Shown: piece after piece, positions 35,610 to 47,308 of the stretch | How the letters are laid out: every line of letters starts with the position of its first letter | How positions within the stretch are numbered: position 1 is the stretch's first letter | Assembly: GCA_020747065.1 (NCBI GenBank) | Contig: JAGMVK010000015.1 | Coordinates: 1,178,001 to 1,242,000 of the forward strand | Length of the DNA: 64,000 nt | From: Cadophora sp. MPI-SDFR-AT-0126 | Taxonomy: Eukaryota > Ascomycota > Leotiomycetes > Helotiales > Ploettnerulaceae | Reading direction: 5' to 3' | Notes under the pieces: model-generated | What the model saw: the letters and a program-made list of their open reading frames with translations, nothing else | Database searches by the model: none | Told to the model about the DNA's origin: nothing | Program-made: the position numbers and the translations under genes

Positions 35610-37475
35610 TCACCTTAACCTTAACGGCTCAACTTTATACCCACCAATCATATCCCCAACCTCTACGCTTTCAGGCACATCCTTCATCAACTCGCCTCGA
35701 TTAGCACCATCATAATATCCTTCACCAATCACCAAATAATAATCGTCTGCAGGTCGAATAATCATAGGTTTGTCACACCCAAAGATCATCCATACCTCAT
35801 CTCCTTCAGCTGCGGACTTGAGTGTCAGGCCCATCCCACCATTTGCCCCAACAAAAGGGAGATGCTTCCCAATAACGCCCCAAGCCAGCCTCGTGAACAT
35901 TGTCCCGTTATCAAATATTGCTCCAGATTCCTTGTCCATTCGGATAATATCCAACATTGTAGGGCGGCGTTCGCTAGGTTTGGTCTCCGCTATGCGAGAG
36001 ACTTTAACGAGAGCATCGGCGCTCATTGTAATTGCTTGCTTGAGTTTGGAGTGTGCGTCGGCATCCTCTGGTTTGAAATTGTCGACTGCGGCCAGGGTGC
36101 TAGCTAATGCAGGCCATTGGGGTAAGTCGAGGTCATCCGCAATATCGGACTCCAGTCCAGTCCTAACCTGATTTGATCGTGCCTTTCTTACCATGGATCT
36201 GCAGCTGTCAAGGAAAACAGACGTAGGGGTGTTATATAGTTCGACACCCTCAGGGAGATTGAATATCTGATCGATGCGATTAACACGTATTCCATAAGCA
36301 TTGAGTATTGAGCAATCAGCAGAGAAGCTCGGTTTGAATCGCGACATGAATGAAGGCAATTTGTTCTCGAATTTTGGCGAATAGGATATCCATATTCTGG
36401 TTGAGGGGTCTCTCCAGTCAGGTACCCAACTTGGGAGTGTCCGCTCCTGATGAGGACATCTCCAATTCAGACCAGCGTAGAGAAGAAAGTTAAGTGAGTT
36501 GTACTTTCGTAATACGAAATCAGCAACACTGGTATAGGTATCCTTAACTGAATAGTCGTAGCTTATCGTCAGGCCCCCCTCAGAGTAATCATAGGCCAGA
36601 TGAAGTATACCATATAACCGATCGCGATCATCAGTACATTCAAGCTTATATGAAGTTGCCAGTATTTCCAGAAGGTTTAGATCACAGTTGCTCAGTGTGG
36701 AACCCTGCAGCGGGCGGTGCTGGCTGTCGAGGAACCCAAATCTCGAAGGGAGACTGATATTTGGATAGATGTCAACCCAGTCAATCCATATCGGGGTGTT
36801 GATATCAACAGCGGAAAACCTGCTGGAGGCGAGCCGAAGAAAATGGTACACATTGAAACTAGGGAGTACAACATTCCGGCATTGAATAACCAAATTTGCC
36901 GCGTTGCTGACCTCTTGCTGAATCCATACCCTCATCCAGTAAGGATTTTTGAAGATGGGTTTCAGTGGCTCCCAGAAGGAGGCATCGGTTCCAAGGTTGT
37001 CGTCGATACTGTGATCGTCGAAGGTGAGCAATTTGCGCAACGCTGGGTTGTTGAGATCAATTTCAATATCCAGCCAGACATACACGGTGGCAGCGTTTTG
37101 ATATATCTTTCGCATGAGCTGGACCTGGTCGCTCCGCTCTTGGATGTTATTTTGGTTGATGCATATTGCATCGATCCAAATCACACGCGGCTGGTCACGC
37201 AGGCGCAAGGCATGGAGCGCTGCTGCAAGGTTTGAAGTCACTTTGAAATTATCGTCTTGATTTAGTTGGATTGTTTTGGCGCCATTTGTCGTTCCCCACA
37301 TGTAAGAAAGTGCATCGTAAGGAGGGTTGGCATGCTTGCCGTCGTCGAGATTGCGTCGGCTGAGCTTCCCAGATATTGGACTCGTCTCCGGGCCCGGCAG
37401 GAGCTCGAGGAGCCTGATTTCGGGGTTCCCCGGCTTCAACGGAGTTGTCGAATAAGCACTCTCGGTCGCGGCCAT
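35610..37475 (-). CDS. HET-domain protein (heterokaryon incompatibility-type), intact
   Basis: Single-exon gene of 621 residues counted from the ATG at 37475 (MAATESAY). The frame is also open upstream with another ATG at 37514 that would add 13 residues. I prefer 37475 because the HET core is at its usual distance from it. The N-terminal HET domain carries the family blocks YDALSYMWG (53-61), WIDAICINQ (100-108) and YWMRVWIQQEV (about 179-189). A DDRDRLYGIL motif, a PSWVPDW motif and a C-terminal VWMIFGCDKPMIIRP...YYLVIGEGYYDG block follow, as in full-length HET proteins. HET proteins are cytosolic allorecognition factors whose activation causes incompatibility and cell death. The ligand here is unknown. 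It is divergent from the HET-NLR gene at 47309 and starts 323 bases from a Gypsy LTR. No RIP damage is visible. Confidence 0.93.
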   Translation of the reverse strand: MAATESAYSTTPLKPGNPEIRLLELLPGPETSPISGKLSRRNLDDGKHANPPYDALSYMWGTTNGAKTIQLNQDDNFKVTSNLAAALHALRLRDQPRVIWIDAICINQNNIQERSDQVQLMRKIYQNAATVYVWLDIEIDLNNPALRKLLTFDDHSIDDNLGTDASFWEPLKPIFKNPYWMRVWIQQEVSNAANLVIQCRNVVLPSFNVYHFLRLASSRFSAVDINTPIWIDWVDIYPNISLPSRFGFLDSQHRPLQGSTLSNCDLNLLEILATSYKLECTDDRDRLYGILHLAYDYSEGGLTISYDYSVKDTYTSVADFVLRKYNSLNFLLYAGLNWRCPHQERTLPSWVPDWRDPSTRIWISYSPKFENKLPSFMSRFKPSFSADCSILNAYGIRVNRIDQIFNLPEGVELYNTPTSVFLDSCRSMVRKARSNQVRTGLESDIADDLDLPQWPALASTLAAVDNFKPEDADAHSKLKQAITMSADALVKVSRIAETKPSERRPTMLDIIRMDKESGAIFDNGTMFTRLAWGVIGKHLPFVGANGGMGLTLKSAAEGDEVWMIFGCDKPMIIRPADDYYLVIGEGYYDGANRGELMKDVPESVEVGDMIGGYKVEPLRLR

Positions 37476-37797
37476 AGTTGAGCCTTGGATGGAGTTGCTG
37501 AATCTAAGAAACATGAGGTGTGATTGGTTATCAGCGTTTGTGCTAGTGGGGCACGAGCTCGGTACAGCCGCACAACTAGCTTCAATCCTGCGGGGCACCA
37601 GCCTCGCGAATTTCTGGCCCTCACCAAAAAGCTAAAAACGCCCCGAAATACTACACCTTAATATTGCGAACTCCTTATTCGTGATTAAGATTTATTACCA
37701 GAGTGTCTAATTAAAGTGCTTTAGAGTTGGCAATATCTTGTCTTTATTCTCTTTCTTAATAACCCTATCTTAAATCTTAAGAAAATATAAAATAGTC
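37476..37797. promoter_or_regulatory. Presumed upstream region of the HET gene, target-site duplication at its edge
   Basis: 322 bases between the HET start and the Gypsy LTR. Composition falls to A+T-rich from about 37650. The last five bases, TAGTC (37793-37797), form one half of the Gypsy target-site duplication. No core promoter motif is evident. Confidence 0.4.
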
Positions 37798-38047
37798 TGT
37801 GACGCCTTGCTCTAGAAAGACAGCGGTCACGTGTAACTACTGCCTCACATATTGACAGAGAGATATATGACAATAATAAGAGTTTCTTAGAATCTATAAC
37901 TATGTAGTAAAGAAGGTATAGAGAAGGAGAGGTAATATACAGGGAGATTTGCTTTATTTTACTTAGGCTTACTTAGGCGGGTATGCGGAAATTGCTCTGA
38001 AATCCAGTATTCACTCTAAGGCTCTGCCGTGAGGTTCTATTGTTATA
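37798..38047 (-). repeat. Left LTR (3' LTR of the Gypsy element)
   Basis: 250 bp. The outer part from 37798 is hardly mutated, whereas the inner end is converted (for example TTCTATTGTTATA where the other copy has CTCTGCCGTCACA). Confidence 0.92.
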
Positions 38048-41000
38048 TTATCCCCCCCTTTAGAAAAAGCTCGTTCTTAAGTGTTCTACTATTTCTTAAT
38101 TTTTATTAAGGTAGTCGTAATTATTAACACTATCTTTCTAAGCCTTTAGTTATTTAGGGAGCTTTACAGGCGGTTTTACTTACTTAAGGTAGTTAAGATA
38201 GAAGTCTTTAATCTTATAAGGAGTATATTTAAGGTCTAAGGTATTATACTATATTAAATTAATATCGTAGTTTAGCTAAGTAACATAGTAAAAAAGTGTT
38301 AAGCGTTATTTATAGTAAGTAAGTACTTTCTTTAATTCTTATTTATTATCTCTAGTAATATTAATTAGTAGAGGTAGCTCTTGAACTTACTTTAGCAGGA
38401 GGTCTTAGGGATCCTTTTACAGTTTACCCGTAGGAAAGATATTATAGACTTTTATACTCGCTAGTAATTTTAAGCGATATAAGTTACTAATTTTCTTAAG
38501 TACTCGAAACGGTCTATTTATAGGTAAGTCTAGTTTCTTAGATAGCCGAAGTATCTTAAAGTAATATATATCAAGCTAGATAAAGTTATCTTTATTAAAG
38601 TTAACCTTATAGTAAGAGAGATTATACGATTAAGCTATTTTAGCCTAAGCTGTAAAGAGGTTTAACTAAGCTATTTACTATACTTTGAAGTATTATACGG
38701 CATATTTAATAGTTTATTAAGTATTTAACTTATTAGCGGGGGTAGCTAAGTCTGGCAAGTTAATTCTCTAATCCTAATCTACGTAAAAGGTATATTTATA
38801 GATTACTTTAAAGGAGGAGAGACCTCCTAGAGAGTTATAAGGGAGTATTATCTACGTATAATCTATAATAAGTAAGAATTTGGATTAGTTGTTTTAATAG
38901 TAGTTAATAAAGAGCTAAAGTCTTTACTAGAAGTATTAGTTATATACTTTAGTCTAGCTATTTATTTAAGGGTAGTTAGTAGTAGATAGCTATCTTTTAA
39001 TACTTAGAATCTGGTAAATAGCTATTCAGAATCTAGACACGAATTAAGGATCTTTATTAAAAGTAATACTTAAAGGGGCACTAAAGTATTAATATATATA
39101 ATAGATATATATATAAGTGAATTAATAAGTATCTATTATCTTCTAGTAAAGGATACTTATTACTTATTTACTGAAATAATCAATAAATATAAGTATGTTA
39201 TTAAGTTCGTGTTTATCTTTATTAAACAAGTAATAATTTACTATAATATATTCTTAGGAGCGAGATAGAATAAGTAAAGGGTAAAGAAAACCAAGTTTCT
39301 TATTCTAAGAAACTTAAATTTATTAGTAAGTATAATAGTTATAGCAGTACTACTTTACTATCTTACTAATACTATACTACTAGTACTAAGAAAAGAAAAA
39401 TCAAATAGTCTTTTTAGTACTAAGGTATACTATTATAATTCAATTATAAACTTCTTAGACTATTAGAGTATAAAGGTAATTAATATTCGGAACTAAAAGT
39501 CTACCTTTATATAATAAGAGGTCTCCTTCTATACTTAGCTTACTTAAGGAACTAGAGATAGCTTATTAGCGAAAAGCTTTAAGAGAAGGAGTATTACAGT
39601 TAGCGTTAAGGACTTATTATACTATAAAGAATATAGGGAGGAATACAGTAGTCCTTACGCTTACCCTTAGCTAGGTCGCATCGTTATCTAGCTAAATCTC
39701 TTAAAGGAGAAGGCTAGGATTAACTTAATCACAGTAGAGGAGTTACTATAGGCGCTATATCTTCTTTTTTATATTCTATTAGTCTAGCTTATTTAGCTTA
39801 TAAGAGAGGGCGTTAGTTAAAGGATTATAAGCTCTAAGGCAATAGGTAATTATAAAGTTATAATTAATTAGGAATTCAATCTATTAAGCTTATTAAGTAT
39901 TTAATTATTTAAAGGTTATAAAGTATTCTAAAACTTTATAATTCGTAATAATACGAATTTAATAAGGAGCTTTCGCGAGCTTAGTTCTTTAATATCTAAA
40001 GGAATAGATAATAGCAAGTATCTTCTTATTATAAATAGCGTAGTTAAGCTCCGCAGGGAGTATAGTCTTTAAGAAGAAGGTAATAGAGGACTAATTTTTA
40101 TTATACCTTTAGGAAAGTATTCCGGTAATAATACTATTACTTACATTAGTTTTAAGTAAGTAGGGCAAATCTTACTAGTAATACCTTAAGAGGGGGACTA
40201 AAGTGAGTATATATTTAAAATAGTTAAAAGCCTTTTCGCACTCTGTAGTAAAGCGAAAGAGAATATTATTCTTAGTAAGATAAATAAGAAGTTTTGCTAT
40301 AATACTATAATCGTAGATAAAGCGTTAATAGAAGTTATAAAAACTAAGGAAAGATTATATACTTTTAATAAAAGGAGAATAAATTTATTTAGTAATTATA
40401 AAGACCTTTTTAAGATTAACTTCTAAGCTGGAGATTAATATAATAAATCCTAGGTACTTAATTCTTATAACTCTAAACTTATACTTCTTTAGATCCACTT
40501 AGAGGCCTATATCTTATAGGTATTATAATACCTTCTTTATATAAAGATAATACTTTAAGAAGTCCTTAGAATATATGAGAATATCGTTTAAGTATATAGT
40601 ATAGAAATTGTTAAGGTAATTAAAAAGAATATTATTTATATAGGGCTGATATATCACTGGACTATTAGTAAATCTAAATAAAAGAATCTTATACTTATAT
40701 ACTTTATATCTTATTCTAAAGGTTATATATTCTTCTAAAGTTAGGTTCATTTGTATTCTATAAAATACTTAGTAAATATCGAGCTTTATAAAGATATAAG
40801 CACTAGTAATATAAGCTAAGGTCTTATTAATTAATAGAAGAGGGTATTAATCCTTATAAGTAAGGGAATTTAATACTTAGAAGTTAATATATAAATAGAG
40901 GGAACTATTTAGTTTTTTAATAAAGAGAATAAGGGCAGTAAATAGTACTTAGGAGGATTTAATAAATCCCTTATTAAGATTATTAATAATATATTCTTTA

Positions 41001-44000
41001 ATAGCTATAAGTTCCTCTACTAATATCTTATATAGTAAAGAGTACTTAAGAACTTTCTCTTCTTCACCTTTTAGCTTAATCTTATAGTCGTATAAGTAGT
41101 AAGGAGAGAGTATATTACTTATTACTTTAGAGAATACATAAGACTACTTAGTGTATTCCAGGGGAATTACTAATTCTATATCTAGCTTATTAAGATATAT
41201 AGCAAATTACTATAGTATTATACAGTGCTCGGCTAGTTTAATAATTAAATTAGAAATAGTAATAGTCCTATATTACTCTTGCAAATATTACTCGAGTAAA
41301 GCATTCACTTCTTAGATTATAGCTACGAATATCTTATTCGTGGCCTTACGCTTAGCTAGTAGATAGAAAGCTATACTATTAATTAAAGTAATATTCACTT
41401 AACACGTACTTTTCTATCTAATATTTAAAGCTCTTATAAGCTTTATTAGAAAAGTATAGGATCAAGGTAAGGGGGGTATTTATACTTAATTCTATAGGAG
41501 GATATATCTATTAAGCTATTTTTCAAGGTGAATTAATATAGTCCTTAGCTTAAGAGCTCTATCCTTTTAAAAGATACAAAGGAGTATCGGAATTAATAAT
41601 AGAATTACTTAAGAGGTTCTTTTTTCTTTTCTATACGCTCTAGGAGTATAAATACTTATTTATAAATTAGGAAAAGGACTCCTTATTAACTTTTAAAATA
41701 AGAAACAAGTATTTATACTATAAGATATATACTATAAGCCCTAGACTATTCTCTTATTATAGCTTTTATAAATATAAAGTTCCGGGTTCTTTTCTTTATT
41801 TCGTAATAATCCTATTTATCATAAGATAAGGTACTACTTAGTTTTATAATCTTTTCTTTATTAAAGAAGTATTATTAGAAATAATAGTAAAGGGAGAGTT
41901 AATAATAAACGCTTCTATAAGAGAAAGTTTATATACGACTTAGGACTAAGGGATATTATTCTTCTTAATATTAATATTAGCGAGTTATTAAGTAGGAAAA
42001 GAATTATTATTAGAAACTAGAGTTATTAAGGGAATATAAGAACTAGTACTCTACTAACCTTCTTTTATAAGTAAGGGGTACTTAGCTCTTTCTTTTATAG
42101 GAATTAGATAAAGTTTTATACTAATAGCTTATAAGGAAGGTACAAGTAAAGCTAATCCTTTAGGGGTTATAGTATACTTAATCTTCTTTTGATTCCTTTT
42201 ATTTAACTTAGTAGCTTACTTTTCCAGATAGTACAATAGCTTACGAAAGTAAGGGTTCGGCGTTAAAGGTTAATTATTATCTCTTATAAAGGTATTATAA
42301 ATCTCTCTAGTCTTGACTTTTTATTAAGTAGTATACTTATAGAAGTACTTGCACTAATTTCTTAATAGCTATATATTATAAAGGTAAAAGAGAGATTATT
42401 AATAATAATTAGAGTATTAATAGTAACGAGTTAATAAGCTTAAGTAATATGAAACTTTGTAGAATTATTAATTTTTAGATCTTAATCTTACTAGGTAAAA
42501 GAAAAGGGTTCACTATAGAAGTAAAAGTTATACAATAAGAGAGAGTAATAACGTCTACTTATTAGTTCTTATACGCTTAGAGGTTTATTAGTGCTTTTTC
42601 CAAAGGGTTATAAGAAGGTTCTTATATCTAAAGGTCGTAAAGAAGATCTGGAATTATCCCATAATCGCGCTTATAACTTACTAGAGGAGTTATAGCTATT
42701 AGTCGTATCTTCCTTATATAGAGGCGATTTAAATAAAGCTAGATTTATAAGGGTAATTAAGTACTTAAACTTCAGTTATAGTTCTCTTAATAGTTCTTTA
42801 TTATTTAGAAATAGGGTTATAACTTCTTTATTAATATATTATAGTACTAATACTTTAGGATTTTTACTAAGTTTTCTATAAAGAAGTACAGAGTTTTCTA
42901 TTCCTAATACTATACTTTAGTAAGTTATTTATTATAGTAGTACAATTTCCGTATAAGCTATAGCAATTAGGGGATTAATAACTATAAGTCTTTTAATAAT
43001 AGTAGAATTTACTCTTCTCAGGGTTTCTTTAGGAGGGGAGATATATATTTAATAAGAGTAATAAAGATTCTTCCTTAATATAAAGTTTATTAGTAGTCGT
43101 AGAGAAATAAGAATAGAAGTAATAGTATTAATACTAATAAGAGAACTAGGTAAGCTATAATAAGCTCTATTTCAAGAGAGGGTCTTTATGTTATAAGTCT
43201 ATTAGAATTAATTTAATTAGTAGTTTCTATGTTTTACATTATATTAGTAGCGATACTTTACTTTATTATAGCGTAGGTTAGTAATTTAGATATTTCTTTT
43301 AAAAGTAATAGTTAAGGGGTAATTTAATAGCTATATTAATTGGTGTTTAGTAGTATTAATTAGGACATTATAGTGCTTAAACTATACTCTCCTAATAATA
43401 ATTCTATAGTTTCTAAGGTTTATAATAAGAAAAAGAGTAAAAGATTATAAATATTAATCTATAATAAAGTTTATAATAGTATAATAGCTAATCTTTCTAC
43501 TTAGGGTACTATTAAATCCTTTTACTAAGATAAGCGCTAGTAATTAGCGAAGTAAAGGTTTTAAAAGAAAGTAATTAATAAAATAATAACTATTTACTTC
43601 TAAATTAAGAAGTACTAGTACCTTATATAAAAAGCTATTCTTAGAGAGGATAATTAGGATCATTAATAATTTACTACTAAGAAGCTTTATAAGATTAAGA
43701 TATTATATATCTTATATAAAATCTAAGATAAAAGCTTTCCTTAAGTATTATTATTTCCCTAGAGTATCTCTAAGGAAAGTTTAGTATTCTAATTATTATT
43801 ATCTATAGTCTTACTATTAGATTTAGAAATATTATTATTAACTTAAAGCTTATTAACCTAAGGAGTATATAGTTATTAACCTAATAATTAGGGTAAGAAA
43901 TACCGTAGAGTATTTATTAGAAAAAGAGCATGTAGTATATCAGCGTATATAAGTAGTTAAGAGAGTTAAAGGACTAATCGATCTTCCATATATATAAATA

Positions 44001-45533
44001 TTAAGTTACTTATCCTTACTTACTAAGGAGAGGAGGCTCCTATAAGCAGGGAGGTATAAATACCTACCCGAGGCTTCTAATAATTAGTAGTTACGCGTAT
44101 AAATACTCTTAGAGTAGAAGCTAAAGATTTATAAGTAAAATTAATAAGTAAGGCTTTAGTAGTTTAGCCTTAATCTTCTATTTAGATTACTTCTACTTAT
44201 TCTTTTAAGGTCGTAGTATTACGGAATTCCTAGTATAGCTTCTTCTAAAGGCGCTAGAGTATCTTATCTTTAAGGTCTTTCTTAAGGACTAAGGAGTCTA
44301 TAACACTAGCTTTTTATACAGTAATCTAGAAGAGTTAGTAAAATTCCTAGAATATTTACTTTAATTCTATTACTATTCTCTTATATAAGAGATATATACT
44401 TTCTTCTTTCATAAGATTATAAAAAAAGGAAACTACTTTATAAATTAAGTCTAAAGTATTAATAATACTTCCGCTCTTATTATACTTTACTTAGATAAAG
44501 AAAGATTCTAAAAAACTACATGCGATTCCTTTAGTTTAAGTAAGTAACTAGTTCTTCTTATAGTCTTTATTAGCAAAGTACACTTAGTATTATTAAAGAG
44601 TATTATATACTTAGTTCTCTTAGAGATATAAGCTATACTTCTTACTATTAGAGAGTTTTACTAGAAAGTTTAGAATCTTCTTAATATAAGTAATAATAAA
44701 GAAATTAGATAAGGGAGAGGAGTAAGAATATAAAGGAATAGCTGAATATTATATAGAATAAGTAGGAAGAGAGCCTCTATTATTATTACTACTATTATTA
44801 CTATTTAGCGCTTTAGAGGCTATAGCAGTACCTTTACCTTTAGTAAGGTAATAGGATAAAGGTATTAAGCTATCAGATTTAATAGAGAGAAATAGAAGTA
44901 TAGGTTCTAGCTTAAATAAGATAGACTTATTATTTAGTGCACTACATTAAGGAAATTAAGCTTATAATATTACTAATCTCTTTAAGTAAGCGATTCTAGT
45001 TTCTTAAATTTACTTCTAAGTATCTAGCTCTAGCTCTAATATTATAATTCTTTTTACTTATACCTTAGTAGCTTTAGAACTACTACTAAGGGTATTTTTA
45101 GCTCGCGTAGTTAACGCGGAGCTCACCGAATATAAGTTAGAAGTTATAAAAGAAGTGGAATTAGCTGTACCTCTATTATTTAGCGCTCTTACGAAAGTTA
45201 TATTTATAAGGGGATTAGATATTAAGGAGGATAATATATTGGTATTATTAGAAGGAGTCTTCTTTAGCTTAAGCTTTCTAGTTAGAGGAAGGGAGCTAGA
45301 GAAGCGGAGTTAGTTTCTTTATCAAGTTAAAATCGAGAAAGAGAGAGGGGGCGGAGGCTTTATAATCTTCGCGTTTAATAAAGGGGGATTTAATACTATT
45401 TATTAAGTCTAAGCTTAGTATAGGCTATCTCTATCTTAAGTTAACTATACTATTATATGCAAAGCTTTAGAGGTATTTATTATAAGGGATATTTACTATC
45501 TTTCTAAATAGTATAGTAAAGAGTTATAAATAA

Positions 45534-45783
45534 TATAATACTTTACTCTAAAAAAACAATAGTCACGTGTAATTACTATCTTATATATTAATAAAGAGAT
45601 ATATAATAATAATAAGAATCTCTTAAAATCTACAATTACGTAGTAAAGAAGGTATAGAGAGGGAGAGGTAATATATAGGGAGATTTGCTTCATCTTGCTT
45701 AGGCTCGCTTAGGCGGGCATGCGGAAATTGTCCTGAAATCCAGTATCCACCCCAAGGCTCTGCCGTGAGGCTCTGCCGTCACA
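45534..45783 (-). repeat. Right LTR (5' LTR of the Gypsy element)
   Basis: 250 bp. Here the inner end (45534 on) is converted and the outer end near 45783 is clean, a mirror image of the left LTR. Confidence 0.92.
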
Positions 45784-45788
45784 CAGTC

Positions 45789-46416
45789 CTCGACTTTCGA
45801 TTCTTTTACCCTTAGCATAAGGTATCCCCGGCCGGGAATCCTGTCGCTTTCGTATATACTCCTAGGCGAGGTTAATATGGCAGCTTAATATGCGACGTTA
45901 TAAGAAGGAGCAAAAGGGGCTCTCGGATTATTATCTCTAATATCCTTTCACCTTACCTATCAATAAGGGCATTAGTAACCTCTTGTCTTTAGGCTAGTAG
46001 TATTATTCTTATTAGAAGTAGCTAGCAATTATGACTTTTTTTGTCGCGCAGTTATTCTTATTATTTTTAAACTTTTTTATAATTAAAATATAAAAATTCC
46101 TATTTTCTGATTTATTAGTACTATTGAAAGTAGCGTAGTTTATACGCGCCGGGGCAGTATCACTAGTTGCTTGTTATAATATACTAGCTCAGTGAGTGTC
46201 GAATTTCGGGTCGAAGAAGGCTAGCCTTACATAATTAATAAAGAGCAGAAGCTAGATATTATTAATATCGCCGTTTAAATAGCTAGAGACGAATAAACTT
46301 AATAGGTATATAGCACTTACGCTAAAGCAGTCCCTGTTCGCTAGTCTTTTACTAGTTACACCTTAAAAATCAGAATTGCTTTTAGTTTTAAAGTTAGTAT
46401 TAACAATCTTCCGTAC
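45789..46416. other. Intergenic, no gene recognised
   Basis: Mixed-composition DNA between the Gypsy element and the tandem repeats upstream of the NLR-like gene. Parts around 46030-46130 are A+T-rich. No coding signal. Confidence 0.4.
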
Positions 46417-46680
46417 AGACTCAATTTTAAGCATACGTAAATTTAAGCATATACCCTCGTAATAGTGATGCCGAGGAAGTCCTTAACTAGTCAAAAAGTC
46501 AAGTATACGCAAATTTAAGCACATGCTCCTGAAACAAGCGACAGGGAAGATTCTTTTGTATAGACTCAGTTTTAGGTATACGTAAATTAAGCACATGTAT
46601 GCCCTTGTGATAGTGACGCCGCGGAAATCCTTGACCAGTTAGAAAGTTAAGCATACGCAAATTTAAATCCTGTAATAACT
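46417..46680. repeat. Two-copy tandem repeat, period about 146 bp
   Basis: The unit starts AGACTCAATTTTAAGCATACG at 46417 and again as AGACTCAGTTTTAGGTATACG at 46563. The GTAAATTTAAGCACATG and CCGAGGAAGTCCTT-like blocks recur in the same order. The second copy is incomplete. Each unit also contains an internal repeat of the TACGYAAATTTAAGCA motif. Differences are mostly transitions. Confidence 0.6.
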
Positions 46681-46971
46681 GATCAGCGATCCAGATGGCT
46701 GGACGGAACAGGTAATTCGATACCGGAATCTCGGCATGAGCACTTTCCATTTCCGTCCTTGACCTGAGCAGTTGCTGCTATAACCTGAGCTGTGGGTGAG
46801 TCTGGGTGAGCTGGGCTGAGCAGTGGGGTGAGCCGAAGGTGACGGTTTGGGCTCCTCGGCTATACTCAAGGCAGAAGACCCAGATGAGGCTTTAATACTT
46901 GACTCAGCAACTTCGCTGCGCCCAGTGGCTGCCTCACCGAAATCACACTCGCGTAGCTGAAACATGAGGCT

Positions 46972-47106
46972 GTTGCTGCCTGGTTGCGTTGCACAGCTCC
47001 AAGGCTATTGGACATGACTTTCTTTTTCTTAGTAATGTTACTGCCTGCTCGCGTTGCACAGCCCCAAGGGCTGTTGAACATGACTTTCTTTTCCTTCAGT
47101 AATGTT
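46972..47106. repeat. Tandem duplication (about 65 bp x 2) upstream of the NLR-like gene
   Basis: GTTGCTGCCTGGTTGCGTTG begins copy 1 at 46972, and GTTACTGCCTGCTCGCGTTG begins copy 2 at 47037. Both continue through GCACAGCYCCAAGG and ACATGACTTTCTTTT to AGTAATGTT. It lies 200-340 bases before the ATG at 47309, so it may carry duplicated regulatory sites. That role is inference. Confidence 0.65.
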
Positions 47107-47308
47107 CACCTTTGCCTCTATCTTAACATCCTGCCATTTGCGTCACTTGTTCATAATTTGCAGCGACGTGTATTTTTGAAGCTGGCCGGCCTGTGGGGGC
47201 AAAGCCTGGACCGCCGGGTACCGTTTCTTTGTTCGGGTTGCTCGCATCGGCCTCAGTAATTACGATTCTTCAAAGCGACTCAAACCTCGGTGCTACACAC
47301 TAGCAGTC

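Larger units (their letters stand above)
37798..45783 (-). mobile_element. Ty3/Gypsy retrotransposon with paired 250-bp LTRs, RIP-mutated, chromodomain-like tail
   Basis: Complete in outline, 7,986 bp. LTRs at 37798-38047 and 45534-45783 align over 250 bp, and the element begins TGTGACG and ends CGTCACA. The target duplication is TAGTC (37793-37797) and CAGTC (45784-45788), differing by one C/T. On the minus strand a polypurine tract lies next to the left LTR (about 38050-38062). The RT palm is readable at 40523-40750 (FRFTNSPVIYQPYINNIL, YLNDILIYSK; the catalytic Y-x-D-D now reads YLND). The integrase end appears near 38400-38580 (PFRVLKKISNLYRLKLLAS, KVYNIFP), followed by a chromodomain-like tail (LKYTPYKIKDFY, PPVKLPK). 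Trp and Gln codons are mostly stops. The whole internal region is heavily RIP-mutated and inactive. Confidence 0.92.

Noticed and set aside
36717..37235. 172-codon open frame on the plus strand
   Set aside because: Antisense shadow of the intact HET gene; the minus frame carries all HET motifs.
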